DNA from: Ascidiaceihabitans donghaensis
GTDB lineage: Bacteria; Pseudomonadota; Alphaproteobacteria; Rhodobacterales; Rhodobacteraceae
NCBI RefSeq assembly: GCF_900302465.1
Contig: NZ_OMOR01000001.1
Coordinates: 1,426,001 to 1,490,000, forward strand
Length of the DNA stretch: 64,000 nt
Direction of reading: 5' to 3'
Below are positions 46,907 through 56,996 of this stretch, piece by piece. The stretch's first letter is position 1. Each line of letters begins with the position of its first letter. The translations under genes and the position numbers were made by a program. Below the pieces are notes generated by a model. The model made no database searches. It had not been told where the DNA came from and saw only the letters and a program-made list of their open reading frames with translations.

Positions 46907-49197
46907 TTTGTGCCTCCCGTTTCAGTTTGTTTGTCCGCCAGACGCCACGCCTGATCGCGGCCTGCTTCGTAGGGCAGGGGCCAAGTTGCGTGCCGGTCAC
47001 CAAGGTCTGTTGCTGTGCGCAAGGTCCAATAGGGGTCGGCCAGATGCGGACGCCCCAGACAGACCAGATCGGCACGCCCCGCCATCAGGATCGAATTGAC
47101 ATGGTCGGCTTCGAAAATGTTACCAACGGCCATGGTTTTTATGCCCGCTTCGTTGCGAATACGGTCCGAAAACGGAGTTTGGAACATGCGGCCATACACT
47201 GGCTGCCCTTGGGTGGAGGTTTGCCCTGCTGACACATCAATGATGTCTGCGCCCGCGTCCTGAAACATCTTTGCCACGGCCACGGCATCTTGCGGCGTCA
47301 GACCGTCGTCGCCTGCCCAATCATTGGCCGAAATACGCACGGACATAGGCTTGGCGTCTGGCCAGACTTTGCGCATGGCGCCAAACACCTCAAGCGGGTA
47401 ACGCATGCGATTGTCCAAGCTGCCACCGTACCCATCTTCGCGGATGTTCGACAGGGGCGAGATGAATGACGAGATCAGATAGCCATGCGCTGCATGCAAT
47501 TCGATCATGTCGAACCCCGCGCGATCCGCCATTTGCGCCGCAGCCACAAATTCGGCTGTCACGCTGTCCATATCTGCACGGGTCATGGCGCGGGGGGTGG
47601 CATTGGCCACGCTCCATGGAAGGTCAGAGGCGGACAGAAGCGGCCAGTTTCCATGTTCAAGCGGCGTGTCCATGCCTTCCCAACCGATGTTTGTAGACCC
47701 TTTGCGCCCGGCGTGGCCGATCTGGCAACAGATTTTGGCGTCGGTCTCAGAGTGGACAAAATCAACCAGTCGTGCCCATCCGTTTTCATGTTCAGGGGCG
47801 TAAAGGCCCGGGCATCCCGGCGTGATCCGCCCGTTGGCCGATGTGCAGGTCATTTCTGTATAGACCAACCCTGCGCCGCCCTTGGCGCGTTCGCCGTAGT
47901 GGATCAGATGCCAGTCGCCGGGGGTGCCGCCTGTGGCTTTGTATTGCGCCATGGGGGACACAACCACGCGGTTTTTCAGGCGCATATCGCGCAGTTGGAA
48001 AGGGGCGAACATGGGCGCACGCGGTGGGCTCGTAGGGGGGGCGGCCGCTTGATCCTGAAACCACTTTTCGGCGGACGCCAACCAGTTGGGGTCGCGCGCA
48101 CGCAGGTTTTCATGGCTGATGCGTTGGCTGCGCGTCAGCAAGGAATAGTTCAGTTGCACAGGGTCCAGATGCAGATAGCGTTCGACGTCTTCAAACCATT
48201 CCACCGAATTGCGCGCCGCCGATTGCAAGCGCAACACCTCAAGGCGGCGGCTGTCTTCGTAGGCCGCGAAAGCGTCCGCGCGGGTGGGGCTGTTGTGCAG
48301 GTGTTCGGCCAGACTGATGGCGCTTTCCAATGCCAGCTTTGTGCCCGATCCGATGGAAAAATGCGCGGTCGCTGCCGCATCGCCCATCAAAACGACGTTT
48401 TCGTGGCTCCAGGTTTCGCACAACACGCGGGGGAATTTGATCCAGGCAGAGCCACGAATGTGGTTGGCGTTGGTCATCAAGGCGTGGCCGCCCAGATGAT
48501 CTTTGAAGATCTCTTCGCAAATGGCGATGCTTTCTTGTTGGGACAAATCGGCAAAACCGTAGGCATCATAGGTGGCTTGGCTGCATTCGACGATGAAGGT
48601 CGCGGTGTCGTCGTCGAACTGATAGGCATGTGCCCAAACCCAACCTTTTTCCGTTTGCTCGAAGATGAAAGTGAAGGCGTCATCAAACTTTTGATGTGTG
48701 CCCAACCAGACAAAAGGGCATAGCCGCGTGTCGATGTCGGGTTTGAATGTGTCGGCAAAGTCCAGCCGTGTTTTCGAATTCAACCCGTCACAGGCCACAA
48801 CCACGTCGAAGTCCTGCATATAGTCAGAGGCTGCCCCGACTTCGGTTTCAAACCGCAGATCGACACCCAACTCAATGGCGCGTTCTTGCAAAATCATCAA
48901 AAGGCGTTTGCGCCCGATGCCACAAAACCCGTGGCCCGTAGACAGCATTTTTTGCCCCATATGAAGCGTCGCTACATCGTCCCAATAGGCGAAATGTGTC
49001 CGGATGGTTGCGGCACTTACGGGATCATTGGCATGTAGGTTCCCAAGCGTTTCATCCGACAAGACAACGCCCCATCCGAACGTGTCATCGGCGCGGTTGC
49101 GTTCCAGAACCACAACGTCGCAGGACGGGTCGCGCAGCTTCATCGAGATTGCGAAATACAGGCCGGCAGGTCCGCCACCAAGGCAAGCGATGCGCAT
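46903..49197 (-). CDS. 2-Aminobenzoyl-CoA monooxygenase/reductase-type fusion (salicylyl-CoA 5-hydroxylase/oxidoreductase annotation)
   Basis: 764 residues made of two flavoenzymes. Residues 1-380 are an aromatic-ring FAD monooxygenase ([15 protein letters not shown] at the N-terminus; [20 protein letters not shown] as the second FAD motif). Residues about 395-764 are an old-yellow-enzyme-like reductase ([37 protein letters not shown]). This is the layout of 2-aminobenzoyl-CoA monooxygenase/reductase from Azoarcus evansii, which hydroxylates and then reduces the ring of the CoA ester. First gene of the leftward operon and the strongest clue to its substrate. Salicylyl-CoA is the alternative substrate. 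Confidence 0.88.
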   Translation of the reverse strand: MRIACLGGGPAGLYFAISMKLRDPSCDVVVLERNRADDTFGWGVVLSDETLGNLHANDPVSAATIRTHFAYWDDVATLHMGQKMLSTGHGFCGIGRKRLLMILQERAIELGVDLRFETEVGAASDYMQDFDVVVACDGLNSKTRLDFADTFKPDIDTRLCPFVWLGTHQKFDDAFTFIFEQTEKGWVWAHAYQFDDDTATFIVECSQATYDAYGFADLSQQESIAICEEIFKDHLGGHALMTNANHIRGSAWIKFPRVLCETWSHENVVLMGDAAATAHFSIGSGTKLALESAISLAEHLHNSPTRADAFAAYEDSRRLEVLRLQSAARNSVEWFEDVERYLHLDPVQLNYSLLTRSQRISHENLRARDPNWLASAEKWFQDQAAAPPTSPPRAPMFAPFQLRDMRLKNRVVVSPMAQYKATGGTPGDWHLIHYGERAKGGAGLVYTEMTCTSANGRITPGCPGLYAPEHENGWARLVDFVHSETDAKICCQIGHAGRKGSTNIGWEGMDTPLEHGNWPLLSASDLPWSVANATPRAMTRADMDSVTAEFVAAAQMADRAGFDMIELHAAHGYLISSFISPLSNIREDGYGGSLDNRMRYPLEVFGAMRKVWPDAKPMSVRISANDWAGDDGLTPQDAVAVAKMFQDAGADIIDVSAGQTSTQGQPVYGRMFQTPFSDRIRNEAGIKTMAVGNIFEADHVNSILMAGRADLVCLGRPHLADPYWTLRTATDLGDRHATWPLPYEAGRDQAWRLADKQTETGGTK

Positions 49198-49303
49198 GTT
49201 GAGCCTCTTTCATCTATCTAGGGTGCTGTTTTCAAGATGATAGGAAGATGGGCGATTCACTTCAAGCTTTAATATTTTATGTTTGAAGTAATTGTAGGGT
49301 GTG

Positions 49304-51184
49304 TCAATCTGCGGAACGCTGTTCCTGATTGAAATTCAAACGCAGGGCTTCTTCACGAACAAGCCCTTCAAGCTGCTCTAAAAGTGTCTCGTTGACCTCG
49401 TAAAAGCTGTTCAGGCTGCGCATAACACCGTTGCGCACTTGTTCGGTTTGCGCATCTTGCAAGGCAGTTTGACTTGCGCCGATCAGCTCAAGGTTGCTTT
49501 TGAAGAGTTTTATAACGCCCTCGAAGTCTATAGCCTCTGCATCTCCCTTGGATGTGGATTGCTGAATTTTCCGGACCAAGGACACGACGTCGTTGAAACG
49601 GGTCAGTTGATCCTCCAACTGTGACTGCGACACCAGTTCAACAGCTTCAATATCTTCCGCATTTTCAATGAACCAATTGGCGACACCCACAAACGTCAGA
49701 TTGAAAACCATTACGCCAATGGCCAACCACCCGAATGCGGATCCGATTAGGCCGTGCAAATATCCCCCCGGCGGCACTGTTTCTGTGCCCTGCGCAGGCC
49801 CTACAAACCCTGCCGAAAACTTCCCCCACGCCCTGTATGCCCAAACAACGCCCACCGCTTGTAATACAGCTGAAAACGCCAGATCAGCCAAAGGCATGTG
49901 CGGGCGCCACCTGATGGAAAAAATGTCGCTGATGGAAAAAACGGTCGTGGGGCCCAAGTCTGCCAAGCGCCCATTGGTGCCAAAAAGCGTAAAGCCCTGT
50001 TGCATCATCGTGATGCTTCGAGACGTCCAATTATTTCCGGATGGCACAAGCCCTTCGATGGAAAACAGCACAACCAGCAGCACGCCAGCTTGCACCGACA
50101 TCGCGATCACGGAAACCACGGGTCTGCGTTGGGAAGATGTCATGACCAAAAGGGTCGCTGCAAAAACGGTCCAGAACTGGACAAAGGGGCCGGACACATC
50201 TTTGCCAAACGTCCAGAACGGGCGTTGTGATTGCGCCAGATTAACAGTGAATTCGAACCCTATGCACATCAAGAACAAGGCAGGCACCAGAAGATACTGC
50301 ATCACCAGCACATACATTCTGTGTGATGTCTGGGTCTGGTGGGTGCGGCGCAACTGTATGAATTTGTGCGTTGCTAAAAAGATCAGTGCCAGTGTCAGAA
50401 AGTCGGACGGCCAAAGACCGGGAAAGGCAGTGAGATAAACGGCATAGCTTGTGGGTACAGGCCAAAACGGGGACAATGCAACGGCACAGATCAATCCTGC
50501 GGCCAGGCAGGCCATAACGGGGCCGCGGGGCGCTTGTAACATGCCCAGAACAATCATCAGAACAGGCAGCAGATTGGATTCAGGACGCAGGTGGATGACC
50601 GCCTTGAACACCTGTTCCGCGTCCAATTGTTCCAAAAGCAAAACATCGTCGATGCTGAAGGCCTTGGTGGTCACAGAGCCTGCGACACAAAGGGCCAACA
50701 GGATAATCCAGTCTGTTATGGTCCAGCGACGGTTCGAGATTTCCCCAAAAGCTTCCGGAGCGCTTGTCAGGCGAAACACCAAAACCATTGCGGCAATAGT
50801 CCAGAATTCGCCGGTTGTGACCACGGTGCTGAAGGTGGATTGCGTCCAGCCCAGCAAAAACGGCATGCCCAGCACCATCAGCGCAGGCAGGGCGCGCAGC
50901 CCCCAGCGACGACCCGCTATGGCGCTTGCTGCCAGCGTCAATATGGACAGGTTTAATGTCAGACCCAAGTACCGTTCAGCACCTAACCAAAAGGGATACA
51001 GCAACAAAAGCAGGGCAGGCGTGTCCAGATACGCGCGTGTCCATGCGTTGTGGTTGGGTGCACGTTTCGGGCGTGGTGGCTTGGTGGCAGGGGTTGGTTC
51101 CGGTTTTATGCCCGGTTCGGGGTCCGGCGTTTTGCGCTTTTCGTATTTGGAGTCTTGTGCGCTTGAGGCTAAAGGATCGCTCAT
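49304..51184 (-). CDS. Polytopic membrane protein of the trypco2-protease-MoxR locus
   Basis: 626 residues. A Pro/Lys-rich cytoplasmic start (about 60 residues) is followed by some twelve hydrophobic helices to about residue 520. A helical, charged tail of ~110 residues comes last (starting WFIENAEDIEAVELV, ending LNFNQEQRSAD), which could form a coiled coil. No catalytic motif is seen and I do not recognise the family. The ATG at 51184 overlaps the previous stop (ATGA), which rules out the longer 662-codon frame. As last gene of the locus it may be the membrane effector or a partner of the vWA-like membrane protein. Function unknown. Confidence 0.72.
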   Translation of the reverse strand: MSDPLASSAQDSKYEKRKTPDPEPGIKPEPTPATKPPRPKRAPNHNAWTRAYLDTPALLLLLYPFWLGAERYLGLTLNLSILTLAASAIAGRRWGLRALPALMVLGMPFLLGWTQSTFSTVVTTGEFWTIAAMVLVFRLTSAPEAFGEISNRRWTITDWIILLALCVAGSVTTKAFSIDDVLLLEQLDAEQVFKAVIHLRPESNLLPVLMIVLGMLQAPRGPVMACLAAGLICAVALSPFWPVPTSYAVYLTAFPGLWPSDFLTLALIFLATHKFIQLRRTHQTQTSHRMYVLVMQYLLVPALFLMCIGFEFTVNLAQSQRPFWTFGKDVSGPFVQFWTVFAATLLVMTSSQRRPVVSVIAMSVQAGVLLVVLFSIEGLVPSGNNWTSRSITMMQQGFTLFGTNGRLADLGPTTVFSISDIFSIRWRPHMPLADLAFSAVLQAVGVVWAYRAWGKFSAGFVGPAQGTETVPPGGYLHGLIGSAFGWLAIGVMVFNLTFVGVANWFIENAEDIEAVELVSQSQLEDQLTRFNDVVSLVRKIQQSTSKGDAEAIDFEGVIKLFKSNLELIGASQTALQDAQTEQVRNGVMRSLNSFYEVNETLLEQLEGLVREEALRLNFNQEQRSAD

Positions 51185-54100
51185 GATGCGACCTGCGCAT
51201 ATTGCGGGAAAACGCGACTGATATAGCGATCGACAGGGCCTGCAATCCGCCCGTCGACATACAGCGCGATCCCAAGCAGGCCAAAGGCGCAAAACAAGAA
51301 CGAAAGATCAGCCAAAAGGTCCGAGGTGTTTGAAAACTCTATTATGAGGTCGGACAGCGGGTGCGTGACAGCCCAAGACACAACTATCAAAGCGGCATGT
51401 ATAACGACCAGTCGCCACAGACCCGCGCGGCTTAGGGCGGCTGTTGCAAGAAGTATGGCCCAGATAATCACGGAAAGCCCGGTGATAATGTTGAACCCGT
51501 CAAAAAAACTCTGGTTCTGTTCTACAAGGGTTATGCAGAAGATCAGGGCGGTCAAAATGACACTGCTGGCGATGGCGACTTGTGCAATCATCCCGCCCGC
51601 ATTGCGCAACATGCTGCGCCGGGCATTGCGCTGGATGGTTTGAACGTGCTGGTTCTGCGCGACAAAGACTGCAACAACGGCGGCCGCAAAGTAGCTGCCG
51701 AAAATGGCGTTTGTGGTCGCATGAAATACCAGATTGTCGGGCAAACTGCCTTGGTGGGTGATTATATCCATGCTGCCGCTGACCTGAAGAATGATCAGCA
51801 CCACCAAAACAATCAACACGATATGCGTGCGCCCGTGCGGGTTGGGATAACTGGGCAGCCTTTGTGCATGTTTTGCTTGTTGGTCCCAGGCCACATGGCA
51901 GGCTAATGTGACCGCGGGCAGGGTCATCAATGTCAAAATGGGCAGCCACGCGAATGTACTGGCGTCCCAATCCTCAACCTCGTTGCCTGCAAGGTAATCT
52001 TGTACAAAAACAACGGTGAAAACAGCCGCCAAGTAGGCCAGGACAGATCCCGGCCAAAGCAGCCAGCGCCGCCGCGTCAGGATCGGATCACCTGCTTTTA
52101 ACGCGGCGATTCCCAATACCTGAACCATCAGCAACAGGGGGGGCCATACGGTATCAATCATACCGGTCAAAGATGTGGGCGTCACAAAAGACATGGTCGC
52201 CAATGCATCCTTGATCTGGGTGTGCAAAACAGCGCCCAATGCTACGATGCCAAAGCCCGCCATAAGGCGTGTGTTTGTGATGTGCATCTTGATGTCGCCG
52301 ATGTCTTGATCCAACGCGTTGTCTTCGGCCAGATCATCGTCCAGAAATCGCAAGAATACGCCTTCTCCGGCCACAACGCCCGCGCCCATTCCAAGACGGT
52401 CCTTGATGGTGTCGAGGTAGTTCAAGGATTTCAGGATTGAGACAGTGGTGTCGCTGTAACTTTCGTCTGAACGTTCCATCAGTCCGGCAAACATCAAGGC
52501 CAGCTGTTCGCGCAGGGCATCTTTTGTCTGTTTCGGGGTGTGCCGCAAAATCGCAAGACGCAGCCAATCGGGAAAGCGGTGATTGTCCATCCATGGCAGT
52601 CCCGCAAAGCGCATAGATAGATCGTCATCCAGCGGGCGCCCCAGAACTTCACCGCTTAGATACAGCACCATGTCGTTGTTGAAACTGGGCACCGCCGCGA
52701 GGGCCGCACACAGGGTCACGCCGTCCTGACTGCCAAGATAGCCAAAAATCTGGCGGACCAGATCATCGGTTTCGTGGGGGCTGGGTGCGACGTCGGACAG
52801 GTAACGGGGCGCATTGATGCGCAAAGACGCCAAAAAGCGGTCGTCGCGTTTCTGGTAGATGCGGGTTTTGGGCATTTGACCATCGTTGGAAAATGCGTCC
52901 AGCGCCCGGCCTGCCGCCACGACGCCTGCATCGCTGGCCTCGAACAGGGTGACACCCATCGCCTTCAGCATCCGTTCGGACCGGCCCCACCGGCCTTTGG
53001 GCACGGGAATGAAAGCCATGACAACCTGGTAGTCGTCCACCATGGCGTCGATACGGGTTGCATCGGACGCGCGGCGTTGGCGGGCCAGGATATCATGTGC
53101 TGTGCCGAACAGGATCAAGCGCCCCCCGCGATACCGTTTCAAGACTTGAGACAAGGCTTCCTGCCGAGGTCCGTCGCGCTTTCCTTCGGCGAAAACGGCC
53201 TTGTCCACAGCCGCCCCCAGATCGTATTGGGCATAAGAGGTATCATTGGCCTGCAACCGCTGTTGAATGCGGCGGATCACAAGGCGCCGGTGCGCGTTGA
53301 CGGATCGCCCTTCGGCCAAAATCAGATACTCGGTGTTGCGACGTTCATCCAGATAGGACACTTGCAACTGGCCGGGGCGTTTGGTGGCGGCGGCCACAGT
53401 TGCGCGCATATCCAGCCTTTTGCCCTGTTCCAATCGTGGCGCTTTGAAGCGTTCCATCGCCCATCGCAAATGCGGGGTGCGCGACAAAGCCAAGTCCCGC
53501 GCGGGAACGGCCATGTTTTGGAATTCGCGGCCCAATTCGGTTTTGCGGGTCAAAGCCGCACGTTGTGCACGGCGGCCAGCCAGCACAAACCAAGCCACAA
53601 GCAAGAACGGCAACATCAGATATAGAGGTTGCAAAATGCGTCCGATTGCAAAGCGCAACACCCGCTCATGGGGCAGGTCGGCGCGATCCGTCACAAATAT
53701 TGTACCGTCCACGACATCGGTTCCTGCCCCTTGTGGAACAGCAAGACCGGGGTCGGTTATGGTGGTTTTGTCCGCAGGGGTAATATCCGCCAGATTGCCC
53801 AAACTTAACAACAGACCACCCAATACGAGAACCACCCCGACCGCAATCACGGCAAAGCGCAATATCTGTTTGCGGCTTGCCAAGGTTGCGACTTGACCGA
53901 CATCGATTTTTGGAGGTTTGGAAACGGGGACAGGCTTTAGCAAACTGCGCAGAATAGCTGCGTCTTCGCGGGCGGCGCACAAGACACTGACCAGCCAATT
54001 TGTGGCTTCATCCGGGTTCATTTGCACGCCAATGTCATGCAATTGCGCAAACAATGCGTGGGCGCGGGTGTGTCGGTCCAGACTGATGGTGACGCCGGCT

Positions 54101-54210
54101 TCGCGCAAACGGGCTACGATGATATCCAGATCCCAGCCCTGCGGTAGCAGCAGCTTCCGCTCTGATGCGTGGCGGGTGGCCAAAGCAAGGGTTTCGGCCG
54201 TTTCCGTCAT
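51181..54210 (-). CDS. Large membrane protein with N-terminal helical domain and vWA-like domain
   Basis: 1009 residues. Residues 1-92 are helical (LLLPQGWDLDIIVARLREAG), like the domain preceding vWA modules in MoxR-linked proteins. Two helices (about 115-137 and 192-211) enclose a periplasmic loop. Residues about 293-441 read as a vWA-like Rossmann fold: EYLILAEGRSVNAHRRLVIR, RGGRLILFGTAHDIL and GRWGRSERMLKAMGVTLFEA. The metal-site DxSxS is missing (AEGRS). A helical part with LPWMDNHRFPDWLRLAIL follows, also familiar from that group. From about 645 on there are roughly nine membrane helices. The likely role is to link the AAA+ ATPase to the membrane. Domain calls are from memory of family patterns. 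Confidence 0.7.
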   Translation of the reverse strand: MTETAETLALATRHASERKLLLPQGWDLDIIVARLREAGVTISLDRHTRAHALFAQLHDIGVQMNPDEATNWLVSVLCAAREDAAILRSLLKPVPVSKPPKIDVGQVATLASRKQILRFAVIAVGVVLVLGGLLLSLGNLADITPADKTTITDPGLAVPQGAGTDVVDGTIFVTDRADLPHERVLRFAIGRILQPLYLMLPFLLVAWFVLAGRRAQRAALTRKTELGREFQNMAVPARDLALSRTPHLRWAMERFKAPRLEQGKRLDMRATVAAATKRPGQLQVSYLDERRNTEYLILAEGRSVNAHRRLVIRRIQQRLQANDTSYAQYDLGAAVDKAVFAEGKRDGPRQEALSQVLKRYRGGRLILFGTAHDILARQRRASDATRIDAMVDDYQVVMAFIPVPKGRWGRSERMLKAMGVTLFEASDAGVVAAGRALDAFSNDGQMPKTRIYQKRDDRFLASLRINAPRYLSDVAPSPHETDDLVRQIFGYLGSQDGVTLCAALAAVPSFNNDMVLYLSGEVLGRPLDDDLSMRFAGLPWMDNHRFPDWLRLAILRHTPKQTKDALREQLALMFAGLMERSDESYSDTTVSILKSLNYLDTIKDRLGMGAGVVAGEGVFLRFLDDDLAEDNALDQDIGDIKMHITNTRLMAGFGIVALGAVLHTQIKDALATMSFVTPTSLTGMIDTVWPPLLLMVQVLGIAALKAGDPILTRRRWLLWPGSVLAYLAAVFTVVFVQDYLAGNEVEDWDASTFAWLPILTLMTLPAVTLACHVAWDQQAKHAQRLPSYPNPHGRTHIVLIVLVVLIILQVSGSMDIITHQGSLPDNLVFHATTNAIFGSYFAAAVVAVFVAQNQHVQTIQRNARRSMLRNAGGMIAQVAIASSVILTALIFCITLVEQNQSFFDGFNIITGLSVIIWAILLATAALSRAGLWRLVVIHAALIVVSWAVTHPLSDLIIEFSNTSDLLADLSFLFCAFGLLGIALYVDGRIAGPVDRYISRVFPQYAQVAS

Positions 54211-54234
54211 ATGGAAAGTCCCAAGGTCACCTGT

Positions 54235-55302
54235 CTATTCCGCCTCAAGATCAATACGGGTCTTCATCAAAATACCTTTGAAAGCACGCACTTTCGGGTG
54301 GGCGTCGCTGATGGTTTCCGTGGGCTGCACACCAGCGGCCACAAGGGCGGAGACAAAGGAAATCAGTTCTGCCGTAGAGGGTTTTTTGTTCTCGATGGTT
54401 TTGCGGATCATCATGAAATAATCGACGGCAGATGTGACCAGCGGGTCCGAAGGGGCCAAGGTGCCATCGGCGGCAGACGCACTTGCGATGATGCGGCACA
54501 ATCGTGCATCCGTCGGGGTTTCAATCCAGTGGAACACACTGCGGCGCAGAAACGCGTCCGGGAAACTGCGTTCCGAGTTCGAGGTGATAAGCACAACAGG
54601 GAAGGTTTCGGGTGCGGCCTGCAAGGTGATGCCAAGTTCCGAGATGGTAAAGCGCATATCTTCGAATTCGGCCAGAACGTCATTGGGCGCATCGCGCGGC
54701 GCCTTGTCCAGTTCATCAACCAAAACGATGCTGCGTTGGGGATGACTGACATCGCCTGCATCCCGAAAGACATAAGCGAAAAGCTGGCCCAGTGTGACGT
54801 CTTGCGAGGATTCCAATCCGTGATATGCGCCGCCAAACAAGGCATCGGGGCCTTTCTCTGTCAATCGGACCACAGCATCCGGGCCTGCGGACAAAACGAT
54901 GGCGCGGCCCAAACTGGACAAAACCACATAGTCCAGCAATCCTGCCGTGCTGTTGGGATTGGACGCATCCCGAAAGCGGGCCACTTCATTGAAGGAATAA
55001 AACAAATCCATTCCGGACGTGGTGGATTTTACGTGAATGGGGGGTAAAAACGGCAGCTCAAGTTTATGCGCCAAAGCCCGTGCAAAGGATGTTTTACCGA
55101 CTCCGGGTTCGCCTGCAAGGATCAAAGGCTGCGACAACAGCATCGCGGCTTTTGAGGCGGTGACGAGCTGATCATCGTCAAAGTCGTAGCCATTGTTTGT
55201 GCGCGGACGATGGCGCCAGGCCACGGGTAAGGTATTGATCAAATCGCGGGTCAGTCCCGCAACACCAGATATCAACAGATTGGCCAGTGCGTTGTCTGTC
55301 AT
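54235..55302 (-). CDS. MoxR-family AAA+ ATPase
   Basis: 355 residues. Walker A GEPGVGKT (residues 64-71), Walker B IVLVDELDK (192-200), sensor 1 LITSNSE (238-244) and the arginine finger in DAFLRR (249-254). MoxR proteins act as hexameric chaperones that work with a vWA partner; the partner here is the next gene, with a 24-base gap. AGGAG precedes the ATG, 10 bases after the protease stop. In conflict systems the ATPase is thought to license or restrain the effector, which is the inferred role here. Motifs are complete, so it should hydrolyse ATP. Confidence 0.88.
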   Translation of the reverse strand: MTDNALANLLISGVAGLTRDLINTLPVAWRHRPRTNNGYDFDDDQLVTASKAAMLLSQPLILAGEPGVGKTSFARALAHKLELPFLPPIHVKSTTSGMDLFYSFNEVARFRDASNPNSTAGLLDYVVLSSLGRAIVLSAGPDAVVRLTEKGPDALFGGAYHGLESSQDVTLGQLFAYVFRDAGDVSHPQRSIVLVDELDKAPRDAPNDVLAEFEDMRFTISELGITLQAAPETFPVVLITSNSERSFPDAFLRRSVFHWIETPTDARLCRIIASASAADGTLAPSDPLVTSAVDYFMMIRKTIENKKPSTAELISFVSALVAAGVQPTETISDAHPKVRAFKGILMKTRIDLEAE

Positions 55303-55312
55303 TTTGAGGCTC

Positions 55313-56986
55313 CTATTCGTCGATGTCCGTGCTGAAAGTTTCGTTGATCAGATGGCGTGCAAAATACATTGGAAACATGTCCTGATTAAGCGTTCGGTCT
55401 TCGATTTTCATACGCAGGCGCCCGGAAATGCGCAGGCCCGCGTCTTCAAGGGCGTCGAGCCAATCCGCCATGTCGAAATGGGTGCATTGCGGGACGCAAA
55501 GGTCAAAATCCGGGCTCCAGTTCAATCTCGGAAACTCTGCTTTCAAGTCTGAAAGAACCGCAGGCAAAGCGTTGATTTTGTCGTCAAACAGCGCACCGGC
55601 TTGAAAGCCTTCATCCACGCCCAGTTTGTCGCGCCCCTTTGAAAAGGCCAAAAACAGAACGGGCGGCGTGCGGCCTGTCAAGACAGACGGGCGGACGCTG
55701 TTGAACACCGTCAAAACTTGGCGCAAGACCGCCAGACAACTTTCGGAGATGTCGGTGTCGATGTGTTCCATCACCACAACTTGTGGCTGGGTTTCGTCCT
55801 CAAGTGCGCGCGCGATGGCGTTGGGGTCGGGAATCCGCCCCGGTTCATGCAGCCCCAAGCCACGCCCCCATGCCAGCAGGGCCGCTTGCAGGGCCGTATC
55901 GGGGGGCGCACCGGGCAAGTACCGCACGCTGAGGGTCGGGGCCTCGGCCCCCATTGCAAAGCCCACGCTTCTTTCCATCTCGTGCAAGGCCGAGGACACA
56001 AACAGGTTCAGTTCGTCGACATTGTGTCCGGTTAATACAACCACCAAGGGCGCCAATTGTTCGGTGTCCGTATCGCGGCGGGCATCGCTGGCAGGCATCG
56101 CCAAATCCTGACGCATCCATTCGCTTAAAAAATGCCGGGGCATGGTTCGGTCAAAGGTGATCAGCTGTTCTGCCGGGTTCGGGGGGGCGTTTTGTGTGTC
56201 GTCAATGGTTCTGCCCAGCACATCCCAAAATACAGGATCATTTTTCAATTGCGACAAGCTGGTGAAATACAACGCGTTGTTTTGACGGATGCGCGATTTG
56301 GTGTTGCTGACAACGCCGATCAATTCCAAAGGTTGCCCGATGTTGTGTTGCCACAAAACTGTGCCTGACATACCGGCCCACCCGCGCACGTTTTCGGGCT
56401 GCGCACTTTGTACATTCACCTGCATCGCTGAAAACATACCCCGCGTGCTGCGTGTGGCCCCGAAAAGACTGTAGATTTCGCGGAAATCCGCGGCGTTGGA
56501 TCCCAGATGGATGGTGGCGAAATCGGGGAACCCTTCGCCGGTCAACGTCATTTCCTGACCTTCTGCCGCCCCGATCTTGAACGAAAGCGCTGCCTGTGCA
56601 GCACCCGATTGCGCCATTGCCTCCGGCGTCATTTGTAAAAGAGCGACATCGACTGTCGGCATCTGTGCGCCAGCGGGTGGCCAGACCAATGTGCAATCGT
56701 GAAAGGCCGCACCCGGATGGGTCACAAGCTGGGGCACATTTACGCGGCGAAAATCGAAGTTCAGCAGGTCTGGCATTTCACCCAATGCAGACGCCAGATC
56801 CGCGATAAGTCGGACCTGAGGGCAGGGGACGTTTTGGGGAACGATGTCGGGCAGGCGTGCGCCATTTTCCATTGGAAAGACACAATGCAGCGCCGTCAGG
56901 ATCAGCCCGTCCCCGACAAGCGCACCTGTCCCTACGCCACCGCCGGGGTGGCGCAACTGAACGGTGTGATGCCGGATCGGGTTCAC
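55313..56986 (-). CDS. Trypsin-like serine protease fused to an inactive-STAND-like domain
   Basis: 557 residues. Residues 1-250 are a chymotrypsin-fold protease with the triad His34 (LTALHC), Asp113 (TVDVALL) and Ser207 (GMSGTV), with no signal peptide, so it is cytoplasmic. Residues about 312-530 have the strand-helix pattern of a STAND NTPase, but LVVVLTGHNVDELNLFV replaces the P-loop and VVVMEHIDTD stands in the Walker B position. This matches the iSTAND domains known to accompany trypco proteins. The start is a GTG with AAGGGG at proper spacing, 10 bases after trypco2. It is the clear catalytic component of the locus, perhaps activated to cut a partner such as one of the membrane proteins. 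Confidence 0.82.
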   Translation of the reverse strand: MNPIRHHTVQLRHPGGGVGTGALVGDGLILTALHCVFPMENGARLPDIVPQNVPCPQVRLIADLASALGEMPDLLNFDFRRVNVPQLVTHPGAAFHDCTLVWPPAGAQMPTVDVALLQMTPEAMAQSGAAQAALSFKIGAAEGQEMTLTGEGFPDFATIHLGSNAADFREIYSLFGATRSTRGMFSAMQVNVQSAQPENVRGWAGMSGTVLWQHNIGQPLELIGVVSNTKSRIRQNNALYFTSLSQLKNDPVFWDVLGRTIDDTQNAPPNPAEQLITFDRTMPRHFLSEWMRQDLAMPASDARRDTDTEQLAPLVVVLTGHNVDELNLFVSSALHEMERSVGFAMGAEAPTLSVRYLPGAPPDTALQAALLAWGRGLGLHEPGRIPDPNAIARALEDETQPQVVVMEHIDTDISESCLAVLRQVLTVFNSVRPSVLTGRTPPVLFLAFSKGRDKLGVDEGFQAGALFDDKINALPAVLSDLKAEFPRLNWSPDFDLCVPQCTHFDMADWLDALEDAGLRISGRLRMKIEDRTLNQDMFPMYFARHLINETFSTDIDE

Positions 56987-56996
56987 GGCACGCCCC

